From Armatimonadota bacterium (GTDB taxonomy: Bacteria; Armatimonadota; Armatimonadia; Armatimonadales; Capsulimonadaceae): DNA of 52,558 bases. Location: assembly GCA_025353925.1 (NCBI GenBank), contig JANXNV010000233.1, forward strand, positions 1-52,558, written 5' to 3'. How positions within the stretch are numbered: position 1 is the first letter of the stretch; every line of letters starts with the position of its first letter. Below the pieces are notes generated by a model. The model was not told the origin of the DNA and ran no database searches. It worked only from the letters and a program-made list of their open reading frames with translations. Below, in pieces: positions 17,251 to 26,020 of the stretch. Both the position numbers and the translations under genes were made by a program.

Positions 17251-18150
17251 ATGGCAATCGCATTTCGGATCCCCTGGTCGGCGGAAGTTCCCAAGCTGCC
17301 TGAGCTGGCATCCTGGGCGGCGGACCACGGCTTCGGTGCACTGGACCTCGGGGCACCGGACAAGGAGAAGGTAGATGCCGTACGGGGAGCCGGTCTGGAG
17401 ATTGGGACATTCGACCTGATGGCGACTTCGCCGCTGCTCTCGCCGGACCCCGACATTCGCCGGGGAGTGGTCGCGACGGTGACGGAAGCGGCGACGCGGG
17501 CGAAAGATCTTGGCTTGACCCGGGCCTTCGGCGTCTTCGTGCCGCGAGACCGCAGCCAGTCGCGCGGAGACAGCTTCCGTTACTGGTCAGAAGGCTGGCC
17601 GGCGGTCAGCGAAATTTTGGCGTCTGCCGGGATCTCCTACTGCATGGAAGGCTGGCCGGGCGACAGCCCAGGCTACCCCGCGCTGGGCGTGACCCCGGAG
17701 ACGGTCCGCGCCATGCTGGCGGTCGATGCCCAAGTTGGAGCCGGGGCTTTAAAGCTGAACTACGATCCCAGCCACCTAGTGCGGGTCGGGGTGGATCCGC
17801 TGCGCTTTCTCTCCGAGTTTGGCGGTCATGTCCGGCATGTCCACGGCAAAGACACGGCCTTCGATGCCGCCCGGTTGTACGAGACCGGCACTCTAGGAGC
17901 GTCTCTGCCCGCCGACCATCCCGGCTCGGCGGCCAAAAACCAGCCTGGCTTTGGGGAAGGCTGGTGGCGGTACTGCATCCCCGGCGACGGAGTCGTGCCC
18001 TGGGGTCAGGCGGCGGCGATTTTGTCCGAGTTCGGCTATGCCGGACATATCTCGGTGGAGCTGGAAGACGCCCGCTATAACGGCTCCTGGGCTGGGGAGC
18101 AGCTCGGCCTGACACGCGCCCAGAAGTACCTTTCTCAGTACTACAGTTAA
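17251..18150 (+). CDS. Sugar phosphate isomerase/epimerase (TIM barrel)
   Basis: MAIAFRIPWSAEVPKLPELASWAADHGFGALDLG...GGHVRHVHGKDTAFD...GDGVVPWGQAAAILSEFGYAGHISVELEDAR. Confidence 0.85.
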   Translation: MAIAFRIPWSAEVPKLPELASWAADHGFGALDLGAPDKEKVDAVRGAGLEIGTFDLMATSPLLSPDPDIRRGVVATVTEAATRAKDLGLTRAFGVFVPRDRSQSRGDSFRYWSEGWPAVSEILASAGISYCMEGWPGDSPGYPALGVTPETVRAMLAVDAQVGAGALKLNYDPSHLVRVGVDPLRFLSEFGGHVRHVHGKDTAFDAARLYETGTLGASLPADHPGSAAKNQPGFGEGWWRYCIPGDGVVPWGQAAAILSEFGYAGHISVELEDARYNGSWAGEQLGLTRAQKYLSQYYS

Positions 18151-18186
18151 AATCGCCCCCACTTCAGGAAGAATTGGAGACCCGAC

Positions 18187-18801
18187 ATGGACAGCCAAAC
18201 AGAAACTGCACCCCCCCTTTACACCGTGGGACACTCGAACCACACACTCGAAAAGTTTCTCGCGCTCTTGTCAGCCCATAATATCGAGGTGCTGATCGAC
18301 ACGCGCTCGTCGCCGTACTCCCGCTACTCCCCGCACTTCAACCGGGAGGTGCTGAAGGCCGCCGCCGAAGCAGATGGCCTGAAATACGGTTTCTACGGGC
18401 GCGAGCTGGGCGGAAGGCCGGACGACGAAACGTACTACGACGACGAAGGCCACGTCGCTTACGCCAAGCTGGCGCGTTCATTTCTCTTTCAGGAGGGTCT
18501 GGAGCGGCTTCTGACCGGAAGCCAGAAGCTGCGCACGGCGATCCTGTGCAGCGAAGAAAACCCTTCGATCTGTCACCGGCGGCTGCTGGTCTCGCGGGTG
18601 CTGTATGAGGCCGGGGTTCCCGTGCTGCACATTCGGGGCACCGGTGCGGTCGAGTCGGAAGAAGAACTGCGCCGGTTAGAGTCCGAGGCAAAAGGCCAAA
18701 ACCGCAGTCTTTTCGAAGAATTCATGGAGGAGGTTCCCGTATGGAGATCTATACAATCGGTTTCACCCGAAGCACGGCGGAGCACTTTTTCACACGATTA
18801 A
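18187..18801 (+). CDS. DUF488 family protein (first copy)
   Basis: YTVGHSNHTLEKFLALLSAHNIEVLIDTRSSPYSRYSPHFNREVLKAAAEADGLKYGFYGRELGGRP...AILCSEENPSICHRRLLVSRVL. Confidence 0.9.
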   Translation: MDSQTETAPPLYTVGHSNHTLEKFLALLSAHNIEVLIDTRSSPYSRYSPHFNREVLKAAAEADGLKYGFYGRELGGRPDDETYYDDEGHVAYAKLARSFLFQEGLERLLTGSQKLRTAILCSEENPSICHRRLLVSRVLYEAGVPVLHIRGTGAVESEEELRRLESEAKGQNRSLFEEFMEEVPVWRSIQSVSPEARRSTFSHD

Positions 18802-19178
18802 AAAACGCTGGGATCAAGTGCCTGATCGATGTACGGTTAAACAACCGCTCCCAGTTGGCGGGCTTCGCCAAGCAGACCGACCTGGCGTTTTTCCTGCGGG
18901 AGCTGTGCGGGGCGGAGTACCGCCACGAGCCGCTGCTCGCACCCAGTCAGGAGATGCTGGACGCTTACAAGAAGCATTCGGGAAGCTGGGAGAGCTACGA
19001 ACAGGATTTTCAAGCACTGCTGACGGAGCGCAAAGTCGAAGATCATCTCGACAAAGCATTATTCGTCGCACCGACGGTGCTTCTGTGCAGCGAGCATACC
19101 GCCGAGTTTTGCCATCGGCGGCTGGTCGTGGAGTATCTCGCCGCCCGGTGGGGTGATATGCAGAGTATCGATTTGTAG
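18741..19178 (+). CDS. DUF488 family protein (second, shorter copy)
   Basis: MEIYTIGFTRSTAEHFFTRLKNAGIKCLIDVRLNNRSQLAGFAKQTDLAFFLRELCGAEYRHEPLLAPS...VLLCSEHTAEFCHRRLVVEYLA; overlaps the first copy by 61 bp. Confidence 0.88.
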   Translation: MEIYTIGFTRSTAEHFFTRLKNAGIKCLIDVRLNNRSQLAGFAKQTDLAFFLRELCGAEYRHEPLLAPSQEMLDAYKKHSGSWESYEQDFQALLTERKVEDHLDKALFVAPTVLLCSEHTAEFCHRRLVVEYLAARWGDMQSIDL

Positions 19179-19221
19179 CTAAGTTCGCGTCAAAAATCAC
19201 AGGAGTGACAAGGAGGGTAGG

Positions 19222-19962
19222 ATGCCCATTTTTGAAAGTGTTTGTTCTGAGACCGTTTCCGTTGAGATTCTCTGTCTGGCCAACTCGAAGAAGTACAGCC
19301 AGCACTGCGTTGCCGGGCTGCGCACCGACGGCGGCGGCTGGCTTCGGCCCGTCACTCTGACCGGGGAGGGTGCCCTGTCCACCGAGGATATCACGCTGCC
19401 CGACGGAACCCAGCCGCGCCTGCTGGATGTTCTGCGGGTTTGCTGCTCCCGGCCCGTGCCGAAGCCGCATCAGCCGGAAAACCGGCTTCTCGCTCCGGGG
19501 CCGTGGGAACTCGTCGCCCGGCCCGCGCCGGAGGCCCGCCGCCTTCTAGAGCAGAACTTATCGCCGGGAACGCCGCTCCTGGGGGACTGCCGGGACCGGA
19601 TCGCTCACTGCCTATTCAAGTACGCCCCCGCCCGGGCGTCGCTGGTGCTGATCCGTCCGACCCACCTCGAGTGGGAAGTGCGGCTGACGAAAAACTTTCA
19701 CCGGCAGACCCGGGCCAAGTTCCGCCTCGGGAATGCGTTCTACAACCTGTCCGTCACCGACCCGGCGGCGGCCCTGCGCCTCGCCGCAAGTCCGCCCGGT
19801 CTTTACACCCCGGCGGAGGCCGGGTACGCCGCCGGTGACGACCTGCTGTTCACCGTCAGCCTCGGCGAGCCGACCGAGTGGGACCACTGCTGCTACAAAC
19901 TGGTCGCGGGGGCGATCGTGCTGCCGTCAGTGACATCGGCAAATTCGTTGGATTCAGGATGA
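19222..19962 (+). CDS. Dual-OB-domain-like protein
   Basis: VEILCLANSKKYSQHCVAGLRTDGGGWLRPVT...PRLLDVLRV...ENRLL... resembles dual OB-containing proteins seen beside DUF488 genes; from memory, not searched. Confidence 0.55.
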   Translation: MPIFESVCSETVSVEILCLANSKKYSQHCVAGLRTDGGGWLRPVTLTGEGALSTEDITLPDGTQPRLLDVLRVCCSRPVPKPHQPENRLLAPGPWELVARPAPEARRLLEQNLSPGTPLLGDCRDRIAHCLFKYAPARASLVLIRPTHLEWEVRLTKNFHRQTRAKFRLGNAFYNLSVTDPAAALRLAASPPGLYTPAEAGYAAGDDLLFTVSLGEPTEWDHCCYKLVAGAIVLPSVTSANSLDSG

Positions 19963-19966
19963 AGGG

Positions 19967-20479
19967 ATGGACCAAATTAAAGCGGAGCGTGGGTCTGCTT
20001 ATGATGGAACAAGCACGCCCGCGTATGGCTGGCTCTACCGCTTCAACTCTCTGGGATATATCAGTCCTATCATTAGTCCAATATGGCTCTCCTGGTGGAA
20101 ATTGGACAGTCCCAGCAAAGCGGTTTCTGCTGTGATGTACGCGTCAGGACTGGTTTACCTACAAGGTGAAAATCCGGTTTTTCCAGTTTGGATACCCGAC
20201 GGTGTGGGTGGTGGGCCATACCTGACGGAAAGCGATACGTCGATTTTCGACGCGGCATGGCTGCCGGAGAATATAGACTTTCTCGTAAGGACTCTCACTG
20301 TCGCCTATGTCCAGGAAAAGCTGGATGCGGCGGCGGAAGCACTTCGAGGCGAGCAGGAGTACCCGATAGCCGCGCAAATTGCAATGGAAGCAAAGCGTCG
20401 GGAGGATATTATCGCGATACGCATTGATGATCTCCTTGATGGCCTGCAAACAATTGGTGGGTCTTCTTGGGAAGGATAA
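19967..20479 (+). CDS. Hypothetical protein
   Basis: 170-aa ORF starting 4 nt after the dual-OB-like gene; no family recognised. Confidence 0.55.
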   Translation: MDQIKAERGSAYDGTSTPAYGWLYRFNSLGYISPIISPIWLSWWKLDSPSKAVSAVMYASGLVYLQGENPVFPVWIPDGVGGGPYLTESDTSIFDAAWLPENIDFLVRTLTVAYVQEKLDAAAEALRGEQEYPIAAQIAMEAKRREDIIAIRIDDLLDGLQTIGGSSWEG

Positions 20480-20501
20480 TTGGAAAACGAGGATTAGTAC
20501 T

Positions 20502-22037
20502 ATGCCCTATTACTTAGGCCTTGACATCGGTACGAGCGGCACGAAGGCTCTGCTAATCACGGAAGCGGGACAGGCGGTGGCGTCGGAGACGCGGGAATAT
20601 CCGCTCTCGACCCCCCGGCCCTTATGGGCGGAGCAGGACCCGGACGATTGGTGGAAGGCGGTCGTGGCGGCGACGCGGGCCGTGCTGGAGAAGGTGGGGG
20701 TGCGCGGGGAGGAGATCGCCGGAATCGGATTGTCGGGGCAGATGCATGGGTCGGTGTTTTTGGACAAAGACAACCGTGTGCTGCGGCCTGCCATCTTGTG
20801 GTGCGATCAGCGGACACAGGCCGAATGCGACTGGATCACGGCGCAGGTCGGGGCGGAGAACCTGGTCAAGTACATCTCAAACCCGGTGCTGACGGGCTTC
20901 ACGGCTCCAAAGATCGTCTGGCTGCGCAACCATGAGCGCGAAATCTATGACAGGGTCGCCAAGGTGCTGCTGCCGAAGGACTATATTCGCTACAAATTGA
21001 CCGGAGTCCATGCCACCGAAGTCTCCGATGCCAGCGGGACGGCGCTGCTGGATGTGGCGAAGCGGCAGTGGTCGCTGGAAGTTTTGGAAGCGGCGGGCAT
21101 CCCCCGGTCGTTCATGCCCGAGTGCGCGGAGAGCATTGAGATCACGGGGCATATTTCCGCCGAAGCGGCAAGTCTGACGGGCCTTGCCGCCGGGACGCCC
21201 GTAGTCGGCGGGGCGAGCGATCAGGCGGCGGGGGCGGTGGGCAGCGGGGTTGTGGAGACGGGGATCGTATCCAGCATCGTCGGCACGAGCGGGGTTGTGT
21301 GTGCCTATTCCGACACGCCTGCGACCGACCCGAAGCTGCGCGTGCATACGTTCTGCCATGCGGTACCGGGCAAATGGCACACGATGGGGGTCGTGCTGTC
21401 GGCGGGCGGTTCCCTGCGCTGGCTGCGGGATACGTTCTTTCAGCCGGAAGGGGTCGTCGGTCGTACATTAGGGCACGACCCCTACACGCTTATGGCGGAG
21501 GGGGCCAATCTCGTGCCCGCCGGGTCCGAAGGGCTGGTTTTCCTGCCGTACCTGACCGGCGAACGGACGCCGTACCCGGATGCGAATGCGCGGGGGGTCT
21601 TCTTCGGCATGACTCTGCGGCATCAGCGGCAGCATTTCGCGCGGGCGGTGCTGGAAGGCGTCGCCTATGCGCTGAACGACACGTTTGAAATCTTCCAGGA
21701 GATTGGTATCCCTATCACGCAGGTGCGGGCGTCGGGCGGCGGGGCCAAATCGCCGGTGTGGAACCAGATCCACGCCGATGTGACCGGCTACCCTCACACG
21801 ACGCTGGCGGGGGATGAAGGCCCGGCCCTGGGAGTCGCCCTCCTGGCAGCAGTCGGTACGGGAGCCTACGCGAGCGTGGCTGACGCCTGCAAGGCCGCGA
21901 TTCACACTGTCTCCGAGACGGCACCCGACCCGGCGGCGCATGCCGTGTACCGGAAATACAACGCCGTCTACCGCGCGCTGTATCCCGCGCTGAAAGAGCA
22001 GTTCGCGGCGGTCTCGGCTTTAATTGAAACAAATTGA
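20502..22037 (+). CDS. xylB: Xylulokinase
   Basis: MPYYLGLDIGTSGTKALLITEAGQAVASETREYPLSTPRPLWAEQDPDDWW...GLSGQMHGSVFLD...ILWCDQRTQAECDWI. Confidence 0.95.
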   Translation: MPYYLGLDIGTSGTKALLITEAGQAVASETREYPLSTPRPLWAEQDPDDWWKAVVAATRAVLEKVGVRGEEIAGIGLSGQMHGSVFLDKDNRVLRPAILWCDQRTQAECDWITAQVGAENLVKYISNPVLTGFTAPKIVWLRNHEREIYDRVAKVLLPKDYIRYKLTGVHATEVSDASGTALLDVAKRQWSLEVLEAAGIPRSFMPECAESIEITGHISAEAASLTGLAAGTPVVGGASDQAAGAVGSGVVETGIVSSIVGTSGVVCAYSDTPATDPKLRVHTFCHAVPGKWHTMGVVLSAGGSLRWLRDTFFQPEGVVGRTLGHDPYTLMAEGANLVPAGSEGLVFLPYLTGERTPYPDANARGVFFGMTLRHQRQHFARAVLEGVAYALNDTFEIFQEIGIPITQVRASGGGAKSPVWNQIHADVTGYPHTTLAGDEGPALGVALLAAVGTGAYASVADACKAAIHTVSETAPDPAAHAVYRKYNAVYRALYPALKEQFAAVSALIETN

Positions 22038-22054
22038 AGTGAAACAAAATAGCA

Positions 22055-22190
22055 CGAGTGGTTGAAAACCACTCGCTAGGTGAGGCGTCCTGCGGACGTC
22101 GGATTCTGGCGAAGAAGCAGAACAGGCAATCGGCCTGCTTTCTTTACACCCGAAGGGTGCCTCACCTAGCGAATGACTTTCAGTCACTCG
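22055..22190. repeat. Structured intergenic repeat element C
   Basis: cgagtggtt-gaa-aaccactcg (22055-22075), arm cgctaggtgaggc (22074-22086) / gcctcacctagcg (22159-22171), cgtcc-tgc-ggacg, caggc-aatcg-gcctg, caccc-gaa-gggtg, cgaatgact-ttc-agtcactcg (22170-22190). Confidence 0.9.
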
Positions 22191-22228
22191 TCTTCTCCTG
22201 CCTGCCAAAAATTAGAAAGTAAACTCTC

Positions 22229-22891
22229 ATGCCGCGTTCTTTTGGCGAACCCCTGACGAAGCTCCGCGCTGTCCCTATCGAAGACAATGGCGAGCCTCTG
22301 GTAGACCCGCGCACGCTCTCGAAGCGGATCCACTTCGCGGAAAAGCACCCGAAGTTCACGGAAATGAAGCGGACTCCTAAGGTTCGTCAGCGTGTTGCCG
22401 AGATGCTGGCGGAAGCTGCTGAGGCACTGCCCGCCGGAACCGACCTTATCATCATCGAAGGCTTCCGCCCACTGGCCCAGCAGCGGTTTATGTATGAGGA
22501 GATCAAAGGAGAGTTCGCTAAAAAACACCCCGAGTGGAAAAAAGTCACTCTGCACCGGATCGCGAATACCATGTCCGCCCCGCCGGACGACCCTTGCCCG
22601 CCGCCGCATACCACGGGCGGTGCGGTGGATTTCAGCCTGATCAATACCAAAACGCACGAATGGCTGGACATGACTTCGCCCTTCGAGATGGACGAAACCA
22701 GTGCGCCGGGGGATACAAAGGGGCTGTCGGAAGAGGCGCAAAAAAACCGCCGCCTGCTCTTCGACACGCTGAGCAAGACAGGCCTGACAAACTATTTAGG
22801 AGAGTGGTGGCACTGGAGCTACGGAGACTCGGGGTGGGCGTTGCGGGTGGGAGCGAAGTGTGCGGTGTACGATAAGCTGCCGGAGGAGTGA
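22229..22891 (+). CDS. VanX-like D-Ala-D-Ala dipeptidase (M15D)
   Basis: IIEGFRPLAQQRFMYEEI...PPHTTGGAVDFSLI...GEWWHWSYGD metal/active-site motifs. Confidence 0.88.
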   Translation: MPRSFGEPLTKLRAVPIEDNGEPLVDPRTLSKRIHFAEKHPKFTEMKRTPKVRQRVAEMLAEAAEALPAGTDLIIIEGFRPLAQQRFMYEEIKGEFAKKHPEWKKVTLHRIANTMSAPPDDPCPPPHTTGGAVDFSLINTKTHEWLDMTSPFEMDETSAPGDTKGLSEEAQKNRRLLFDTLSKTGLTNYLGEWWHWSYGDSGWALRVGAKCAVYDKLPEE

Positions 22892-22908
22892 GCGGAAGTC
22901 GTCAGGTA

Positions 22909-23030
22909 GAGCCGGCATTGAAATGTCGGTCTAACCGTAGGGGCGCTGCTTGCTGCGCCCTCTTATCTCCGTCTGCGCCCTCTGAATATGCCCCCGCCCT
23001 CTTGCTTGGCCTCACCCGTATTTCCAATCC
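22909..23030. repeat. Structured intergenic repeat element E
   Basis: gccggcatt-gaa-atgtcggt hairpin, ccgtaggggcgctgcttgctgcgccct, and cacccgtatttccaatccgggt hairpin. Confidence 0.65.
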
Positions 23031-23107
23031 GGGTATGGATGGAGGTGGGGGTCGTGTTCTCGAACCTGCCTGATTTATCGAAACGCCACACATATTACAG
23101 GAATCCT

Positions 23108-24166
23108 ATGCTGAACTCAATCGAATTAGTCCGTGAGCTGGTCGCGCTGCCGGGGCCGCCGGGACAGGAAAGTGCGGTGCGGGAGGCTGTCGCGGCCCAT
23201 ACGAACCATCTGAACTGCGTTTCCGAGACCGATGTGCGGGGCAATCTGCTGGTCTCGCTGCCGGGCGCGGGGGAGATACCCGAGAAGCCGCAAGTTGTCG
23301 TCATGGCGCATCTGGATGAGATCGCGCTGATCGTGCAGCGGGTCGAAGCGGATGGCCGTCTGGCGGTCGCGCCGCTGGGCGGAGTGTTCCCCTGGAAGTG
23401 GGGTGAATGTCCCGTGCTGATACTGGCATCCGGCGGCTCGCTCACGGGAATCGCGTCGTTTGGAAGTATTCACACGACCGACCCTGCAAGCGTCGCGTCG
23501 CAGGCAAAAGAACGGGCTTTGAATTGGGCCGACGCCAAAGTATTCACGGGGCTGTCGGCTTCGGAACTCGCGGCGGCAGGCGTGCGGGCGGGAACGCGGG
23601 TCGTGCTGCATCCGTCGCGGCGGATCGTCACGGAAGTCGGGGACTTTGTCTCTGCGCCTTTTTTAGATGACCGGGCCGACCTCGCGGCGATGCTGCTGGC
23701 ATTGGAAAGCCTCCAAGATGCACCTGCCGAGTGGCATGAGCGCGTTTTATTCGCTGCGACGACCGCCGAAGAAGTCGGAGGGCAGGGGGCACTCTGGATG
23801 TTGCGGCAGCGGCCCGCGACCGTGGGAATTGCGCTGGAGATCGGGCCGCGCGTGCCGGAGAGTCCGTTCCCGCTGGACAGCAGTCCGACGGTCTGGGTCA
23901 GCGATTCGTACAGCGCGATGCAGGCGTCGGACATTGACCTCGTGGCGAGAGCGGCGGACAGTATTGGACAGTCACCCCATTTCCAGGCTTTGTCCCGAGG
24001 AGGAAGCGATGCCTCCTGCGGCGCATTGTACGGCCTGGTGGCCCGGCCTGTGACGCTGGCATTCGGAGCGGAAAACTCGCATGGGTTAGAAATCATGCAT
24101 AGAGACTCGGTTCGCCATCTTGCTGATCTGCTGATGGCCGTTTTAAGAGAAGTGACGCATGACTAA
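23108..24166 (+). CDS. M42-family metallopeptidase
   Basis: MLNSIELVRELVALPGPPGQESAVREAV...VVMAHLDEIALIVQRV...LDDRADLAAMLLALE...AATTAEEVGGQGALWML; ATG 23108; track start 22988 reads through repeat E. Confidence 0.88.
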   Translation: MLNSIELVRELVALPGPPGQESAVREAVAAHTNHLNCVSETDVRGNLLVSLPGAGEIPEKPQVVVMAHLDEIALIVQRVEADGRLAVAPLGGVFPWKWGECPVLILASGGSLTGIASFGSIHTTDPASVASQAKERALNWADAKVFTGLSASELAAAGVRAGTRVVLHPSRRIVTEVGDFVSAPFLDDRADLAAMLLALESLQDAPAEWHERVLFAATTAEEVGGQGALWMLRQRPATVGIALEIGPRVPESPFPLDSSPTVWVSDSYSAMQASDIDLVARAADSIGQSPHFQALSRGGSDASCGALYGLVARPVTLAFGAENSHGLEIMHRDSVRHLADLLMAVLREVTHD

Positions 24167-24578
24167 CGTGTTCGAATATCGGCTTTCTCCGCAGTATTAC
24201 GACTTCGACCCTTCCAGCCTCGTGCATAACGCCACTTATGTCCGCTGGCTGGAAGATGCCCGGACGGCGTTCCAGCAGACCAGCCCGTGGCCGACCGAGC
24301 GGCTTCATGCCGCAGATCTGACGGCGGTGCTGACACGCACGGAGATAGTCTACAAGCTGCCGATTCGCCTTGAAGATGCCGTGAGTGTTCGGCTCTGGAT
24401 GACACACCTCGGAAAGTCCGCTTGGTCGGTCGCCCTGCGCTTTGTCTGCCCGGAAACCGGCAAAGAGTATGCGAAAGCCGAGCAAAGCGGCTGCTATATC
24501 TTTCGCTCCACGGGCAAGCCGACCGCCATGCCGGTTGACTTTGTGGACTACTGCCGGACCTATCTTGCCCCAAATTGA
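24159..24578 (+). CDS. Acyl-CoA thioesterase (hotdog fold)
   Basis: EYRLSPQYYDFDPSSLVHNATYVRWLEDARTAF. Confidence 0.8.
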   Translation: MTNVFEYRLSPQYYDFDPSSLVHNATYVRWLEDARTAFQQTSPWPTERLHAADLTAVLTRTEIVYKLPIRLEDAVSVRLWMTHLGKSAWSVALRFVCPETGKEYAKAEQSGCYIFRSTGKPTAMPVDFVDYCRTYLAPN

Positions 24579-24623
24579 ACTTTTTGCCTCTGTGATGGGT
24601 ATATACTAGCAAGAGGTAAGACT

Positions 24624-25136
24624 ATGACGAATTTGACACGAAGGGAACTGCTGCGGAACGGATTTGGGGCCGCCGGGATTGTCGGTGCCTCGCTGCTATT
24701 GGGCCGCTGGGGCCTTTCGCAGCCGGGGGCATCGGCCCCCGCGCATCGGTATCCTGTGATGAAGACGGACGCTCAGTGGAAGAAGCAATTAACGCCCGCT
24801 CAGTACCATATCCTGCGCCAGGCCGGGACCGATCCCGCCTACTCCGGCCAGTATGAGAAGAAAGGCAACGGGATTTACAAATGCGTTGCCTGCGATAATC
24901 CGCTCTACAGCACAGAGACGCAGTTCGACTCGGGGACAGGCTGGCCAAGCTTCTGGCAGCCGATTTCCAAAAGCAGCATCGTAAAGCAGAGTGACACCAG
25001 CCTGCTGATGGAGCGCACGGAGATTGTCTGTGCCCGCTGCGGCAGCCACCTGGGGCATGTCTTCGACGACGGCCCGAAGCCGACCGGCCTGCGCTACTGT
25101 ATGAATGCGACCGCGCTGAAGTTCGTCAAGAAGTAG
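24624..25136 (+). CDS. msrB: Peptide-methionine (R)-S-oxide reductase with Tat-type signal
   Basis: TRRELLRNGFGAAGIVGASLLLG; CVAC...CARC zinc-site pairs; GLRYCMNATALKF active site. Confidence 0.93.
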   Translation: MTNLTRRELLRNGFGAAGIVGASLLLGRWGLSQPGASAPAHRYPVMKTDAQWKKQLTPAQYHILRQAGTDPAYSGQYEKKGNGIYKCVACDNPLYSTETQFDSGTGWPSFWQPISKSSIVKQSDTSLLMERTEIVCARCGSHLGHVFDDGPKPTGLRYCMNATALKFVKK

Positions 25137-25145
25137 CCGAAACAG

Positions 25146-25179
25146 AAAACGCCCGGTGCAGTCTGCACCGGGCGTTTTT
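25146..25179. terminator. Bidirectional intrinsic terminator between convergent genes
   Basis: aaaacgcccggtgca-gtct-gcaccgggcgttttt. Confidence 0.9.
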
Positions 25180-25186
25180 GCGTGAG

Positions 25187-26020
25187 TTACTCTTTGCCGC
25201 CGGAGAACTTAGCCCCTTCGACAATATATCGCTGCATGACGAGAAAGACCAGCACCAGCGGGGCGACTCCGACCGCAGCGGCGGCGAAAAGCTGGGGCAG
25301 GTTGAGTTTTTGGGAGGAAAGGAACGTCGAGAGTACCACCTGCACGGTCCAGGCCGACGGGTCCTGCCCGATGACCAAAGGCCATAAAAACGCGTTCCAG
25401 CTGGCGATAAAGGTCAGCACGCCCAGAGCCATGATGATATTGGTGGAGTTCGGCAGTAGCAGCCGCCAGTAGACGCCGAAGTAGCTCAGGCCATCCAGCC
25501 GTCCAGCTTCTTCGATCTCGGCGGGGAAGCGCAGGTAGAACTGCCGGAACAAAAAGATCGAGAACGCGCTGAACACCCCCGGCGCGATGATCCCCCAGCG
25601 CGTATTCACCCCGCCCAGATAGGCCATGACGGCGAAGGTCGGGACAAATGTCACCGCCCCCGGAATCATCAGCGTGGCCAGAATCAGGAAAAAGACCACG
25701 TTTCGGCCCCGTGCGGGGATCCGCGCTAGAGCGTACCCTGCCATCGAGGAAAACAGCATTTGGAAGACAAGCGTCACCACGGCAATGATTGCGGAATTCG
25801 CCAGCCCCGTCAGCATCGGTGCCGCCGGGTCATGAAACAGAGCACTGAAATTGCTCCACTGCGGACGCGGGGACAGCCACGCCCAGTACGGCGACGTGAT
25901 CTCGCTGTCTGTCATCAGGGAATTTCGCCCGATGAGATAAAATGGGATGAGAAAGAGCAGGGCAACAAATAGCAGCCAGGCAGTGCGGGGAAGGGAAGTG
26001 AGGGCGTTTCGCTTGTTCAT
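25187..26020 (-). CDS. Carbohydrate ABC transporter permease (MalG type)
   Basis: RIPARGRNVVFFLILATLMIPGAVTFVP... and EEAGRLDGLSYFGVYWRLLLPNSTNI (EAA motif). Confidence 0.93.
   Translation of the reverse strand: MNKRNALTSLPRTAWLLFVALLFLIPFYLIGRNSLMTDSEITSPYWAWLSPRPQWSNFSALFHDPAAPMLTGLANSAIIAVVTLVFQMLFSSMAGYALARIPARGRNVVFFLILATLMIPGAVTFVPTFAVMAYLGGVNTRWGIIAPGVFSAFSIFLFRQFYLRFPAEIEEAGRLDGLSYFGVYWRLLLPNSTNIIMALGVLTFIASWNAFLWPLVIGQDPSAWTVQVVLSTFLSSQKLNLPQLFAAAAVGVAPLVLVFLVMQRYIVEGAKFSGGKE

Noticed and set aside
22055-22190. CRISPR array or attC-like site at the hairpin-rich region
   Set aside because: No regular repeat-spacer periodicity and no integrase nearby; hairpins differ in sequence and fit a structured dispersed repeat better.
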